A DNA stretch of 64,000 bases from Caprella mutica (taxonomy: Eukaryota; Arthropoda; Malacostraca; Amphipoda; Caprellidae). Shown here one piece after another: positions 1-12,240 of this stretch (position 1 is the first letter of the stretch; each line of letters opens with the position of its first letter). Made by a program: the position numbers and the translations under genes. The stretch spans positions 248,001 through 312,000 of the forward strand of contig CANNZV010000432.1 in the NCBI GenBank assembly GCA_947561585.1, read 5' to 3'. Under the pieces are notes generated by a model, which saw only the letters and a program-made list of their open reading frames with translations, ran no database searches and was not told the origin of the DNA.

Positions 1-1084
1 GTCAGGCCTAGTTTTAGTAGATAGATACAGTAACGCAACTACAGCTGACTGATATTTAGTTTTATCTACTAGTTCACAATCATCAGTAGTTGGTTCCAAA
101 TGAGAATTAACATCAGCAGGAGTTGATACAGGTTTACAGTTATTGAATTCAAATCTATCTAATAACTCGTTGACAAATGAAGATTGATTTAATGATATTT
201 TATTTTCGTCTTGTACGACTTTTATGCCTAAGAAATAGGATAATTTTCCTAAGTCTTTCATCTCAAATTTAGCACTTAAATCAGTCTTGATTTTAGTCAG
301 GTCATCATAGTTCTTACATGCTACAATAATATCATCTACATACACAGAAATGAAGCATGGTGAGTTATTGATTACTTTAACATAAATACATGAGTCACAA
401 GAGGACTGAATAAATCCTAAGGATTTAAGATATGCATCCAAGGAATCATTCCAACATTTGGGTGATTGTTTTAACCTATACATAGATTTGTTTAGCTTGC
501 ACACTAAATCTTCTTTTCCTGGTAGAACATAGCCTGGAGGCTGTCTAATATAAACGTTTTCTTTAAGATCCCCATTTAAAAAAGCAGAATTGACATCCAA
601 GTGATGTACAAATAATTTTTGATTAGCAGCTAAAGATAACATGGTTCGCACCGATTCAAATCTCACTACAGGAGCAAAAATTTCATCATAGTCGATTCCA
701 GGTCTCTGTAAAAAACCCTGAGCGACTAATCTAGCTTTATATGAAACCACTCTACCATCAGATCCCTTTTTCTTTTTAAACACCCATTTAGATTTAATTA
801 TGTTTAAATCTGAGGTAGGTTTTATGAGTTCAAAAACTTTATGTTTCTCAAAAGCATTTAATTCCCTCTCCATGGCAAGTTTCCATTTAGAGGATTCAGA
901 ACCGCTATTAAGAGCCTCAGATACCGACCTAGGTTCGATATTGATATTCCCATTTACTAATAAACCCTCCTCCTCAAACTGATCATGGCTATAATCCCAA
1001 CTACCGTATCTAACGGGAGCTCGACGCGTTCTAGACGATCGTCTAAGATCCTCATCTGGTCTGATAGCTGGTACAGGTTGCGCC
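1..1084 (-). pseudogene. copia reverse transcriptase (runs off window)
   Basis: Minus-strand translation gives a copia RT (RVT_2). Landmarks in order are a KWVFK-like start, the ARLVAQGF block, the FAPV block, DVNSAFLNGDL, and the catalytic YVDD box within SVYVDDIIV near 315-340. The frame is open to base 1 with no stop that I can see, and ends in the post-RT region that precedes RNase H. It is out of phase with the integrase frame. Confidence 0.9.
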
Positions 1085-2242
1085 TCAGGGAGGATTATTG
1101 TCAGGAGTTTGATTCTCAGGCCCTGCAGGTTCTGAATCTTCTGAAGGGAACACCAGTGGAGAGGTAGGGGTCTCAATCAGTTGAGGGGTCTTAATCTTAG
1201 ATGAAATTGATTCATCAAAGGTTACATTCCTGGAAAAGAAGATTCTTTTAGATTCAACATCATACATCTTATACCCTTTAGTAACAGTGCCATAACCCAG
1301 AAACAGGCATTTGGTAGCTTTACTTTCTAATTTTGATCGTTCATCTCGAGAAATATGCGCATACGCAGTGCATCCAAAAACTTTTACATGATTTACATTT
1401 GGTTTTCTAAGATTTAAAGCTTCATATGGAGTTTTATTAACTAAAAATGAATTAATGCATCTATTATTAAGGTAATTTGCAGTATATAGTGCTTCACCCC
1501 AGAATTCCTTATCAATTCCTGAATCAGATAACATACATCTAACTTTTTCCATAATAGTTCTATTAAATCTTTCAGCTAACCCATTTTGTTCAGGAGTTTT
1601 AGGAATAGATTTCTGGTGAATTATACCTTCATTGCGTAAATATGATTCAAACTTATTTGAGGTATATTCTCCTCCATTATCTGACTGCAAGGTTTTAATT
1701 TTCCTTTCGTAAATATTTTCAACCATTGCTTTCCATTCCAAAAACTTCTGAAACACATCACTCTTATGGGCAATAACATATATCCAGGAGTATCGAGTAG
1801 CATGATCAATAAAGGTCAGAAAATATGAATTATTACCCTTGGAAGTGGGAGTAATTTTCCCACAGACATCTGTGTGGATTAAATCAAGAGGTTTACAATT
1901 TTTCTTGATGCTTGTAGAAAATGGTATTTTATGCATTTTCCCATTACAGCAGTGTTCACACACACCTTCTATAGCCTTTAATTTACTATCCAGACCATTA
2001 ACTGATTTAGTTCGGATCATTTTAGTCAAGTTGTCGTTACCTATATGACCAAGCCTTCTATGCCATAGAAGGTTTACTTTATTTTGATCAACAGTTACTG
2101 CAGCTTTATGTACTAAAGTATTTAGATAATAGAGTTGACCAACACAGTGAGCCTCAGCAATTAACTCTTTATTTTCGTTCAATATTTTACATTTATCATT
2201 TTCAAAAATAATAGATTTATTATTATTTGTCATTTTTGACAC
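1085..2242 (-). pseudogene. copia integrase
   Basis: The first methionine is at 2242, but coding similarity starts earlier, right after the TAG, so 2242 is not a true start. The N-terminal zinc-binding region (GAG_pre-integrase) shows H61, H66, C95 and C98. The catalytic core has D125 (HTDVCG), D188 (QSDNGGEY) and E224 (LAERFNRT), a complete DDE triad. The frame stops at TGA 1085-1087 in a Pro-rich linker. The RT module continues in another phase, which indicates a one-base indel in the linker. Confidence 0.92.
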
Positions 2243-2260
2243 TGATAGTAGATTAAAAAG

Positions 2261-3298
2261 CTAGATTTGCACATATAGTACATCATTTATTGTACATTTT
2301 CTACTTCCACCACCTGGTATATTCACAATAACAGAAACATTTCCTAGTGAAATAGCTTGCAAAACAGCTCCATTACCTACTTTAACATTGATAGGTTTGG
2401 TAATATTTGCAAAATCTCTACATAAATTTTTATCACCACTCATGTGTGATGAAGAGCCTGAATCTATTATCCAAATATTACTGTCGTCATATTTGTTACA
2501 AAGAGCGATATCATTAGCATACATTGTGTGATTAAGTTCTATATGACTTACGTTTACACCATTTGGCTGATTTTGAGTTCTGTTAGTTTGAGAATACCGT
2601 TTAAATTTAAAGCAGTCTTTCTTCACGTGTCCTAATTTTTTACAAAAATGACACTTGATTGACTGTTTATTTACTGCAGCATCAATCTGAGTATTTGATA
2701 ATGCCAAACCATCATTGGATTTAATACTCAACTTTTCAGCTTCTATCCGGAGTGTGTCAGCTACGGTAATCCATTTAGGGATGTCTGACTGAGCTTCAAG
2801 TGCAGTAACAAGCACTTCAAACTGTTCTGGTAGTGATGATAGTAGACAAATAACTTTATCCTCTTCACTGATCACTTGATTTAACAAGGCAAGCTCTTGA
2901 AAAACTTCAGTTAGTTCTTTCAAATGGGAGTTGAGTAGTTCGGGAGATTTCAATTTTAAGTTGTAAAGTTTCTTCTTCAGACGAAATTTATTCGCCCACG
3001 TGTTTTTCTGAAACGTTTCTTGAAGGGTGGTCCAGACAGCGTGTGGATCCGTGGGTTGTCCAACTAAGTACAATTGATCCGGTGAAATAGATAGTACTAT
3101 ATCTGCCAGAGCTTTATTCTTATTAGTTGCATAGGCAGCCTTAACCTCAGTTGAATCGGAATCTGTTGGAACTGGTTTAGATCCATCTGCTATATCCATC
3201 AGTTTCTCTCTTAAGAGATACATCTTCATTTGTATCCTCCATGTGGGGTAATTATTTCCGTCTAGGGGAACAATCCCCGGTAACTTATTTGAAGACAT
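2261..3298 (-). pseudogene. copia gag and protease
   Basis: The 345-codon frame opens with an ATG at 3298. Residues 1-200 match the copia gag (UBN2-type) region. A CCHC zinc knuckle follows at C216, C219, H224 and C229. The aspartic protease active site is DSG at 279-281 in the context WIIDSGSSSHM. The frame ends at a TAG at 2261-2263. The downstream integrase frame is in the same phase, and copia normally makes one continuous polyprotein, so this TAG is a nonsense mutation rather than a natural gene end. The leader at 3299-3794 holds no other gene. Confidence 0.92.
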
Positions 3299-3794
3299 GT
3301 TTTCAAGTATTTATTATCATTCAATACTTAACAAACATAAACAAACAAAGCAGTTAAATTGATTTACTGTTTAACTGAATTGATGTTTACTCAGGAATAA
3401 TTATTCTAATCCATAAGAATAACTTCACAGAATATAATTAGTAATTATTCAAATTGGAACAGCAACACAAGTCTTAGTTCGCAAGAACCTTTTGTTGAAA
3501 GACTGTTTACCAAAGGATAAGGTCACAGATTTAAAGGTAATTTGTGACCTCTCTTGACACCTCTTCCGCACAGAATAATAAATAATTATACGATAAAAAA
3601 CAAGTACATATCGCAATAGCAGTCAATATTATTGACCTCAATAGCGCATTAGCAAGATATGCTTACACAAACGTTCGTGCGTATATGTGTCATTTAGTTT
3701 AACACTTTTTTCACTGTACTTAGTTTCACTTGATTACTGTAATAAACTTCTAAGTATATTTAAACATAATTTGATTTATAAACTCTTATCGTTC

Positions 3795-3809
3795 ACTGGG
3801 CCCATAACC
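3795..3809 (-). promoter_or_regulatory. copia-type primer-binding site
   Basis: The minus strand reads GGTTATGGGCCCAGT immediately 3' of the LTR. This is the copia-type site that pairs with an internal part of initiator tRNA-Met rather than with a tRNA 3' end. It supports both the family call and the LTR boundary. Confidence 0.8.
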
Positions 3810-4146
3810 TGTTAGAATTAGGTTAAATTATAGTGGGTTAACAACGTTAAGACATAGAGTTTATTTAAAGAGTAATATGCTATACAGTTAGAAGTCTATT
3901 GGAGAGATGAGTGAAACACATCTCTCACTGAGTAATGTAAAAGACCGACTGACTTAAGAATTTACATGCGATGGTATTTAAAACGCACCGGAAATGTAAT
4001 GGACTTTAAACCTTCAATCCGTTTCTCATAAAAGTAATACATTGTTATTTAAACAATAGGTAATTAATATAGCTCAGCTAATCTAACAGGAAGTTAACAT
4101 TAAACATATAAAGAGTGTGTAATACATTTAAACTAAAATTCCAACA
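3810..4146 (-). repeat. copia 5' LTR (337 bp)
   Basis: Read on the minus strand, the block starts TGTTGGAAT and ends ATTCTAACA, a TG...CA long terminal repeat with short imperfect inverted ends. Its end touches the primer-binding site. The second LTR is outside the window, so LTR identity and insertion age cannot be judged. Confidence 0.82.
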
Positions 4147-4229
4147 AAACAAACCAGATGATCACCAACTCTGGTAAATATGTTCCATTTTAAGTTATAA
4201 ATTACCCATCTAATTCTACTCTGGTAAAA

Positions 4230-5201
4230 ATGTCAGGATTAGATAAAAGACAAAGATTTAAGTCTCTCAGAGAATTAGAAAAGACTTGTGAACAGAATAA
4301 AGATATCTTATTGTATTCATTGGAGAGTGATTTCTCAGCTATAGATCAAAATGACCATCAATTACTCACAATAGCAAACCAAATTAAGAAAAGATTTTCT
4401 GATTACCATGATTCATGCATTGAATTTGTAAATTCTTTAACCAAACATGCAGCATTAGAAACTGCACAAGAAAATAGAAGTGAGAGGTTTAGACTAAGAA
4501 AAGAAACTCATGAAGCTTTGAGCATAATAAATAGTTTAAGAAAGACAATAGGTGTTGATTCAATATCTAATATAGACACAGAAAGTGTAAGGACTCTAAG
4601 TCAGAAATCTGACAAACATTCTTCTGTTTTAAATTGTCCCAGTGTTAAATCAGATTCTGTTACACCGACTGCATGTGAATTAGTCCTACAGAAACAGTGT
4701 CTAGATGAAAAAAGAAAATTACTCCAAATGGAGAGTGAAGTAGAAAAAATAGAGAGGCAAAGTTCACATGCAAGAGAAGAGTTAGAAATCCAGAAAAGAG
4801 TATCTGCATTAAATCTACAAGAAAGTAGACTTGAGTTTCAAATGAATCTTGATCAAATTGTTTCTGATGTCCAATCAATCAAAAACATACATGATAATGA
4901 AGCAATTAAGAGCTTCAACATCCCTCAAGATCCACCAGAGGTCAGAGTAGCCTCTTTTATATGTGACACATCAAATGTAAACCAAATAACTACCCACAGT
5001 GTCACTCTTTCTGCTTCAAGCCCAATCTTTACACCAGTTTCTTCATTTGGTACACCACATATAAGCCCTCAAGCAATTCATTCATATACTCATCAAACTA
5101 TGTCTACAGTAAACTCCTCAATAATTCCTGCAACCACTACTTCTATTTCCCCTTCCCACAACTTCCCTCTCAAGCTTTGCCCAAGCTACTCCCCTCATTA
5201 G
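4230..5201 (+). pseudogene. Pao/BEL gag, N-terminal part
   Basis: The ATG at 4230 in the context AAAAATGTC opens a 323-codon frame. Residues about 1-230 are charged and predicted helical or coiled coil (repeated Glu/Lys/Gln, for example the segment around LQMESEVEKIERQ), as in BEL gag N-termini. A Ser/Thr/Pro-rich linker follows. The stop at 5199-5201 reflects a frameshift, because the same low-complexity linker continues in another phase downstream. Confidence 0.75.
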
Positions 5202-5204
5202 TGC

Positions 5205-5912
5205 ACCTTCTTCAGATAGGAATGAAGTGCTGAGATCAGCAGTCCAAAGCACAATGTCTGCAGTTTACTCACCATTAGTTTCAGCTACTGTGTCACCAAC
5301 ACTGCCGCCATTGACGACGGATTTTCATCTTCCTGTGGTGTCAGCTGCACATACTCCTGTAGTATCAAGCGTTCAACCTTCTACTGCACTGAATAATCCT
5401 CTTCATCCAGTGTACACATTACAGGCAGTACCTTCACTCATACACATGGGAGGTGCAATCAATTCTGTAACTAGTCCTCTAATTGCACCCCAATTAACCC
5501 AATCTGGTGTGCCTCCTCAAATGTTGAATTCTGCTACAGTGGGGAGTGGCCTACGTATTGATGCGGCCAATCCATGTCCTTTAAATGTCCCTAACTCCCA
5601 TATCGATGTAATGTTGTCTTATCTGCTGAAGCAAGACCTATTCAAGAAAGCAGTTGACCCCTTTGATGGTGACCCATTTCGATATCATCCATGGATTAGT
5701 CTTTTGTCTAATCGCATAGCAAACTTAAACTTGAGTAGTTTGGACATTATAGATGTTTTGTTGGCTAACACATCCGGCAAACCATTCAATATGATTAAAA
5801 ACTATAATGCTGCAGCAGGATATTCAAGTCCTCAAGTCACTCTTCAGAACATATTGGCTGCTTTACATAGAGAGTTCGGTTCCAGTTTGAGAGTCTCTTC
5901 TGAATTAATAAT
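5205..5912 (+). pseudogene. Pao/BEL gag, middle part (DUF1759-like)
   Basis: This continues the gag linker in a shifted frame. No natural start is visible; the open frame seen from 5227 begins with GTG. The C-terminal half has the typical BEL gag core with FDGDPFRYHPWISLL and then helices up to about LALHREFGSS. Coding is cut at about 5910 by the LINE and resumes at about 8090 with the rest of the core. Confidence 0.8.
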
Positions 5913-8085
5913 GAGTTGGTAATAGCAATAAAACAAAAATTTGTTCTTTTTAGGGGTTACAAATCGGGTGTTAATAGCTTCGATGATTACAATAGTTTCA
6001 AAAATAAACTTCAATACGACATTAGACGTGCTAAAAAGCACTATTTTCATCTGAAATTTAACGAGGCATCTCAAGACATGAAATCGACTTGGAAATTGTT
6101 AAATAAACATTTTCTTAAGCGGGAATCGAAGGTCAATATATTGCTTGAGGATTCTAATGGTATGAATGTTGTTTCTGATGTAGAAGTTTCCAGGGTGTTT
6201 TCGTCTTATTTTTCTTCCATTGCTAGGTATCTAAATGAAAAAATTCCGGTTCAACAGGGAGATCCTCTGCAATTCATGCCCGAGCCGCTAACAAATTCAT
6301 TCTTTGCTTCGCCAGTCTCATGTGTTGAAGTTGTGAATTTGGTGCATGGTATGAAGAATGGTAATTGTAATCTATATGATATTCCGACCTTTATTTACAA
6401 AATGCTCATTAATCTGTTAGCACCTATTATTTCCCATATATTTAATGATTCTGTTGTGATAGGATGTTTTCCAAACTGTTTGAAATTGTCAACAATAATT
6501 CCAATCTTCAAAAGTAAAAACTCAAAAGTTAAGGAAAACTATAGGCCAATTTCAACCATGAGTGTTATGTCAAAAATAATGGAAAAATTGATGAGCGTCC
6601 GAGTGGTGGAATACTTGACTAGGTATGATATCCTGAATAACAGTCAATATGGATTCCGACCCGGAAAATCTACGGCTGATGCTATTTTGCGTATGGTTGA
6701 TGAGTGTTCAATTGCTTTGAATGATAAGAAGATTTTAGTTGCTGTATTATTAGATTTCAGCAAGGCCTTTGACACCATTAGTCACGATATTTTGTTAAGG
6801 AAGCTTGAACGCTATGGGTTCAGAGATAATATTTTGTCATGGTTTAGATCTTTCTTGTCAGATAGAGTTGGAAGAGTCAGAGTGAATGGAGCTTTCTCCA
6901 ATTATGTTTCCTATGATATTGGAGTTCCCCAGGGATCTGTTTTGGGACCTATGTTGTTCGTTCTTTACATCAATGATTTGTCGGAAGTTAGTGCTGGGAT
7001 GACTCAATCATTGATGTCCGTTGATTATTGGCTAAGTCTAAATAGGCTCTCATTGAATTTATCTAAGACTTCCTATATGATTTTTACTCATAAACCTCTG
7101 AGCCTGCCTTTGACTGATATTTTACTTAGGGGCACTCCAATTGTAAGAGTGAGCAGCGCTAGGTTTCTGGGAGTTATACTTGATGACAGACTATCATTTT
7201 CTGACCATATTGCTGATATATCAACAAAAATATCAAGATCTCTAGGTGTAATGTATCGTATTTCCCTCTGTTCACCTTATACTGTATTAAAAACTATTTA
7301 TTATTCTCTGATCTATTCTCGCATGACTTATTGTATATCGGTGTGGGGTGCCAGTGGTACATGCAATGTGGCAAGAGTTAATGGCCTTCAGAAGAGAGCG
7401 TTTAAATTGTTGAATAGAACAAATCCTCACCATTGCGATACCTATATGTGTTATGATTCTCTTTATAGGTATTTTATATCTCTCAAAATGTTTACTTGCT
7501 TCGTAGATAATTCAGACCCATATTTTCATAATAGATATTTACAATTAATTCCAAATCATAATCACCTTACTAGATTCAGGGTAGTTGACCATTTAAATTT
7601 GCCAATTGTTACAAAATCGATCTGCCAAAAAAATTTCTTTTATAAATCTATAGTTGTGTGGAATTCATTGCCTCCAGAGTTACGCCAGTGCGAAACATAT
7701 AAAATATTCAAACGTCATGTTAGGAAATATTTCATCCAGTAATATAAATGTAGTTGTCGATGTTTTTGTTTTTGAATAATTTGTGAAAAGTGTTGTATGC
7801 CTATAATACTATTTCTTAGTAACTTTATTGCAGTCACTGTATCTTCAATTTTTTTTTTTTCATTTGTTTTTGTTTAATATAATTCAATAGTTTTCAGTTG
7901 TCACATTATGATTAATCTTGATAACTGAATTATTTTATACATAGATATATTTTAATTTGCCCGAATAACTTTTTTTAAAGTTACCTTAGGGCTTTCTTCA
8001 ATCAAATAAATTATCCTTTTTTTTTTGTATATAAATGTAGTTGATTGATTAAATAAACTCTATTATTATTATTATTATTATTAAT
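5913..8085 (+). mobile_element. 5'-truncated LINE inserted in Pao gag
   Basis: It carries the 3' part of a non-LTR retrotransposon: RT ORF, an AT-rich 3' UTR (7743-8050) and an (ATT)n tail at about 8060-8083. It splits a continuous Pao gag domain. A candidate imperfect target duplication is AATTAATAA near 5903-5911 against AATTATTAA near 8083-8091; the tail microsatellite makes the right edge uncertain. The 5' end lacks any endonuclease domain, as is usual for truncated LINE insertions. Confidence 0.88.
5916..7742 (+). pseudogene. LINE reverse transcriptase, catalytic box deleted
   Basis: The 608-codon frame has jockey/CR1-like RT blocks: NYRPIST, the GFRPGKSTADAI region, LLDFSKAFDTI (first catalytic Asp), GVPQGSVLGPMLFVLYIND, then WLSLNRLSLNLSKT and a C-terminal thumb ending in RQCETYKIFKRHVRKYFIQ. 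Between INDL (about 6980) and WLSLN (about 7030), where the A/DD catalytic box should lie, there are only about 15 residues and no ADD motif. This is an in-frame internal deletion that must abolish polymerase activity. The apparent first codon (TTG) is not a real start. Confidence 0.9.
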
Positions 8086-8089
8086 TATT

Positions 8090-11000
8090 AAATAGGCTAG
8101 ATAATTTTCCCACGATGAGGACCGGTCAAGACGACAAGATGAGAGAACTTTGCGTCTTTTGTGAAATTCTATTGAGTAACATGCCACACTGTCCCGATCT
8201 TTCAGTATTTAATTATGTGATCGGCTGCAGTAGGGTTTGGTGCAAGCTGCCTGAAACTATACAGAATAAGTGGAGAGCTTGTGGACATAATTATGAGAAA
8301 ACTCACCCTGGAATTCACCCCCCTTTTAATGCTTTTGTTGACTTTATAAAGGATCAAGTTGATACTCTGTCGAATCCTAACTACATGATTTCCTCACTGT
8401 ACAAGGCAAAATCTGCTAGAAATTTTCAAACCACGGTGGAACCTGCATCCGTCGAAGCATCTGTTAAATGCCTTATTCATCCATCTTCTTCTCATGAACT
8501 TAGTGAATGCAAGAATTTCATTAGACGTAATCACCAGGAGAAGATGAAATTCCTCAATGAACACAAACTGTGCTATGTATGTGTGGGAAATCATTTCAGG
8601 AAAGACTGTAAGGCAGATGTGAAGTGTGAGAGATGCGGCTACAAGCATCTGACTATTATGCACAATGAAAACGTAGTGTTAAAGTCTAGAATGAAATTCA
8701 GAAGTTTACCCCCGTCAAGTATAGGTTATGACAATCGCCTCAAGAACGTCAGCAGAAATGATCGCAAAAACAACCATGCAAGTGCCTACTGCAGTGAAGT
8801 GTGTGGAAGTGAGTTTGAAAATGTCAGCTGTTCCAAGACCCCCTTAGTCGAATTGTGTATACCAGATAGAAGTGCAGAAACTATTAAGTGTTATGCAATC
8901 ATCGATGAACAAAGTAACCGTTCCTTTGCCGATCCCAAGTTACTTGAGTTATTCGATATTGAAACTCCCATTGAGGAATATTTCCTCACAACCCTCTCAG
9001 GCTACAAGAGTCGCGTTCAAGGCTCCGTTATAAATGGCCTGCAGATAAAAGGAATCTATGAATCTGACGTCTACCCTCTTCCTGCATTGCTGAACTGTGA
9101 TTCTATTCCAGACACTAAAGGTGAAGTTGCTACTCCTGCCATTGTGAAGGCTCACCCTCACATCTCTGCAGTTGCCCACAAGTTCCCTGATATAGATCAC
9201 GAGGCACAAGTCCTTCTCCTACTTGGACGAGATTGTCAAGATATCATGCGAACCACATGCTATGGTCATAAGCCACCTTATGTGCACCATACCGCACTAG
9301 GTTGGAGCGTGGTAGGATCAGTATGTCAATCCAAGTGCACCATAACTTCTAAAAGTACTGTTATGAAAACCATTATCAGCCACGATCATTTTTCTTCTCC
9401 CATCCCTTGCTTCCCCACAAGCTCTAGTTACTCTGTCTTTGATACCCATGCAGATGACGAGTTGCCAGGGCTCTCATCCGAAGACAGAAAGTTCATTGAC
9501 TTGATGCAAGACTCCATCACAACTAATGCAAAGGGAAACCTCGTCATGCCACTTCCCTTCAGAAATCCAACAATACAGCTCCCTGACAATTGCTCCGCTG
9601 TATATGTAAGAACTGCGAACACCTTAAGAAGACTTTCGAAAGATTCAGATAGACTCAAAGAATGCCTTGATGTGATGGAGCGCTATCTAAGCAATGGGCA
9701 CGTTGAACAAGTTCCCCAAAACGAAACGTCTAGAACAGGCAGAGAATGGTTCATACCAATATTCCCAGTCACTCACCACAAAAAAGGAAAAACCAGAATA
9801 GTTTTTGACAGCACAGCCTCGTTTAAAGGAAAAAGTTTAAACACTGAATTAATGCAAGGGCCTGACGAAAATAATAGACTGAAGGGCGTTCTGCTGCGTT
9901 TCCGTCTTGGTCCAATCGGATTTATAGCGGACATTCAGATGATGTTCCATTCTTTCTATTTACCTCATGAGCATAAAGATTTTGTACGCTACTTCTGGTT
10001 CAAAGACAATGACCACACTCAACCATTAGTGCAGTACAGAGCAAGCGTGCACGTTTTTGGCAACAAATCATCGCCAGCGGTAGCCACATGCAGACTCAGG
10101 TATGCAGCCGAGCACGCTGATTGTGTTGGCGAAACCCCAGCAAGGCAGTTCATAGAGAACAACTTCTATGTTGACGACGCCCATGGAGCAACAGAGTCTG
10201 CCGAAGAGGCCATTTGCCTTCTTAAAGACACTTCCAAGATATTGAAACAGTATAATATTGTACTCCACAAAATCAAGTCTAATAGCAACGAAGTCTTGGA
10301 AGCATTTAATGAAACCGAGAAATCTGACACATCGGCATTAATCGAGTTGCAGAAGTCAGATTCTCAAATACAGAAAACTCTAGGAATAGCCTGGAACACT
10401 CAATCTGATGAGTTCGTAATGACTGTCGCTCTCCCAAAGAAACCATTCACGAAAAGAGGTGTAGTGGCAGTAGTCAATTCTATCTTTGACCCATTGGGTT
10501 TGGTGTCTCCCATAACATTAGGAGGCAAACTCATTCAGCGTAAAATTCTCCCATCTAAGAAGCACTCCACTGAGGAACTCCAGCAATACGGATGGGATGA
10601 TGCACTACCACCGCAGTATCTACCTTTTTGGATTGCCTGGAATAGTTCCTTAGAGGATATATCCAAGATAAAGCTCCGCCGCAGTATTGTTCCTAAAGAC
10701 TTCGGAGATATTGGTAAACGAACGATTCATGTATTTTCTGATGCCTCTGAAGAGGCGATCGGATATGTCTGCTACTCAGAGTTTCGCAATGAAGAAGGTG
10801 TCAAGAACATTTCATTTGTTTGTGCATCTTCAAAGGTAGCCCCTAGAGGAGCAGTTTCCATACCAAGACTGGAGCTATGTGCAGCGGTTGAGGCGGCCAA
10901 AGCTTCAGTGGAGATAAACTCTGAACTTGGGCTGTCGCCTGAAGATACTTACCTCTACACCGACAGTATGGTAGTCCTTGGCTACCTAAAGAACAGCGAG

Positions 11001-11378
11001 AAGAGATTCGCAAGATATGTATCACGAAGAATCAACATAATAACAACCTTGTTGCCATCCACATCTTGGAGATACGTTTCTACTAAAAAAAACCCTGCAG
11101 ATATAGCATCCCGTCCTCATTCACCACAATCACTCCTAGATTCATGTTGGCTAATCGGCCCAGGTTTTCTTCACACTGATGACGAGTACGATATGATTGA
11201 GGTAGAATCAGCTTTAGACGATTTGGAACTCCCAGAAGTCGTCGAGAACAATGTCGTTACTTTTACAAGCAAAGTAGAATCCTGTTCTGTATTCTATTCT
11301 CTTTTCCTTATATCTAATAACTGGTTATTTATCTTAAATGTTGCTCGCAAAGTAATTATGTTTGCATTCTATTGGTGA
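8090..11378 (+). pseudogene. Pao/BEL gag end, protease, RT and RNase H
   Basis: The frame runs from the LINE junction; the ATG at 8115 lies inside the gag domain and is not a start. Numbering from 8115, Cys/His zinc clusters sit at about 119-183. The DUF1758-type aspartic protease has D264 in AIIDEQSN. RT shows KTRIVFDSTA and YVDD at 685-688 in NNFYVDDAHG. RNase H has D876 in VFSDASEE, plus an RLELCAA helix and YTDSMVVLGYL. TGA at 11376-11378 ends the frame, but the same phase continues into integrase, so it is a nonsense mutation or a short replaced stretch. The last roughly 30 residues are unusually hydrophobic for this linker. Confidence 0.92.
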
Positions 11379-12240
11379 GATACTGTTAGTCAGGGTTTAG
11401 GTATTCCATTGGCTTTACGACCTATCCCAAATTTCCGTTATATATTGAATATCCTAATCCATGATGCCCAATTGCACAGTTATTATAGTCTCTTTTCTCC
11501 TCAGGGAGAACTCAGCTTGCCAAAGTCACATCATTTGCACACTTTCAGCATTTTTCTCACAGATGAGGGCGTCATTAGAGTGGGAGGACGCATACAAAAT
11601 GCAGAAGTTTCTTACGACGAGAAACACCCTTACCTTATTCCCCACGATCATCCCTTGGCCACGGTAATTGTGCTCCATTATCACTCGCTAACGAAACATC
11701 AAGGAAGACACGTGACTATGGGAGCTATACGAATCAACGGTTTCTACATTGAAAAAGGAAAGAAAATAGTTCAAAGGATCATAGGTCAGTGCGTCATCTG
11801 TAGAAAACTTAGATCAAAATTAGGTGTACAGAAGATGGCAAATCTCCCTACAGACCGCCTTGAAGAATCACCTCCATTTACGAACACAGGCATCGATGTG
11901 TTTGGACCTTATTTGATAACTGATGGCAAGTCCACAAAAAGAGCCAACTCCTCTAAGAAATCCTGGGTCCTACTATTTACTTGTCTTGTATCTAGAGGAA
12001 TTCATCTGGAACCTCTCCCTAGCATGGATACTTCATCATTTGTAAATGCACTCCGACGCTTCTTTTCAATCAGGGGAGTCTGCAAGTGTCTGCGGAGTGA
12101 CAGAGGTACGAACTTCGTTGGTGCCCTCAATCAGGGTGCTACCTTGACAGAGATTGAGAGGGAAGTTACTTCTCATGACTGCAAGTGGATAATGAACCCT
12201 CCTCATTCGAGCCATAGCCCATATGGGTGGACCATGGGAA
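11379..12240 (+). pseudogene. Pao/BEL integrase, zinc domain and core
   Basis: It continues in phase after the TGA. The H2C2 zinc region contains HYHSLTKHQGR and CVICRKLRS. The core has the first two catalytic Asp residues in TGIDVFGPY and RSDRGTNF. Near 12225 the NPP...SH motif is followed by a frame change, so the third acidic residue region lies in another frame. The apparent frame to 12392 past that point is out-of-phase translation. Confidence 0.88.

Larger units (their letters stand above)
1..4146 (-). mobile_element. Ty1/copia LTR retrotransposon, 3' end outside window
   Basis: In minus-strand order the element has a 5' LTR (4146-3810), a primer-binding site directly after it, a leader of about 500 bp, then gag, protease, integrase and reverse transcriptase in the copia order (integrase before RT). 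RNase H and the 3' LTR lie beyond base 1. The reading frame is broken by one in-frame stop near 2261 and a one-base frame change near 1085, so this copy cannot make a full polyprotein. It abuts Pao/BEL sequence at 4147, which suggests that copia inserted into the Pao 5' leader. The target duplication cannot be checked because the other end is missing. Confidence 0.93.
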
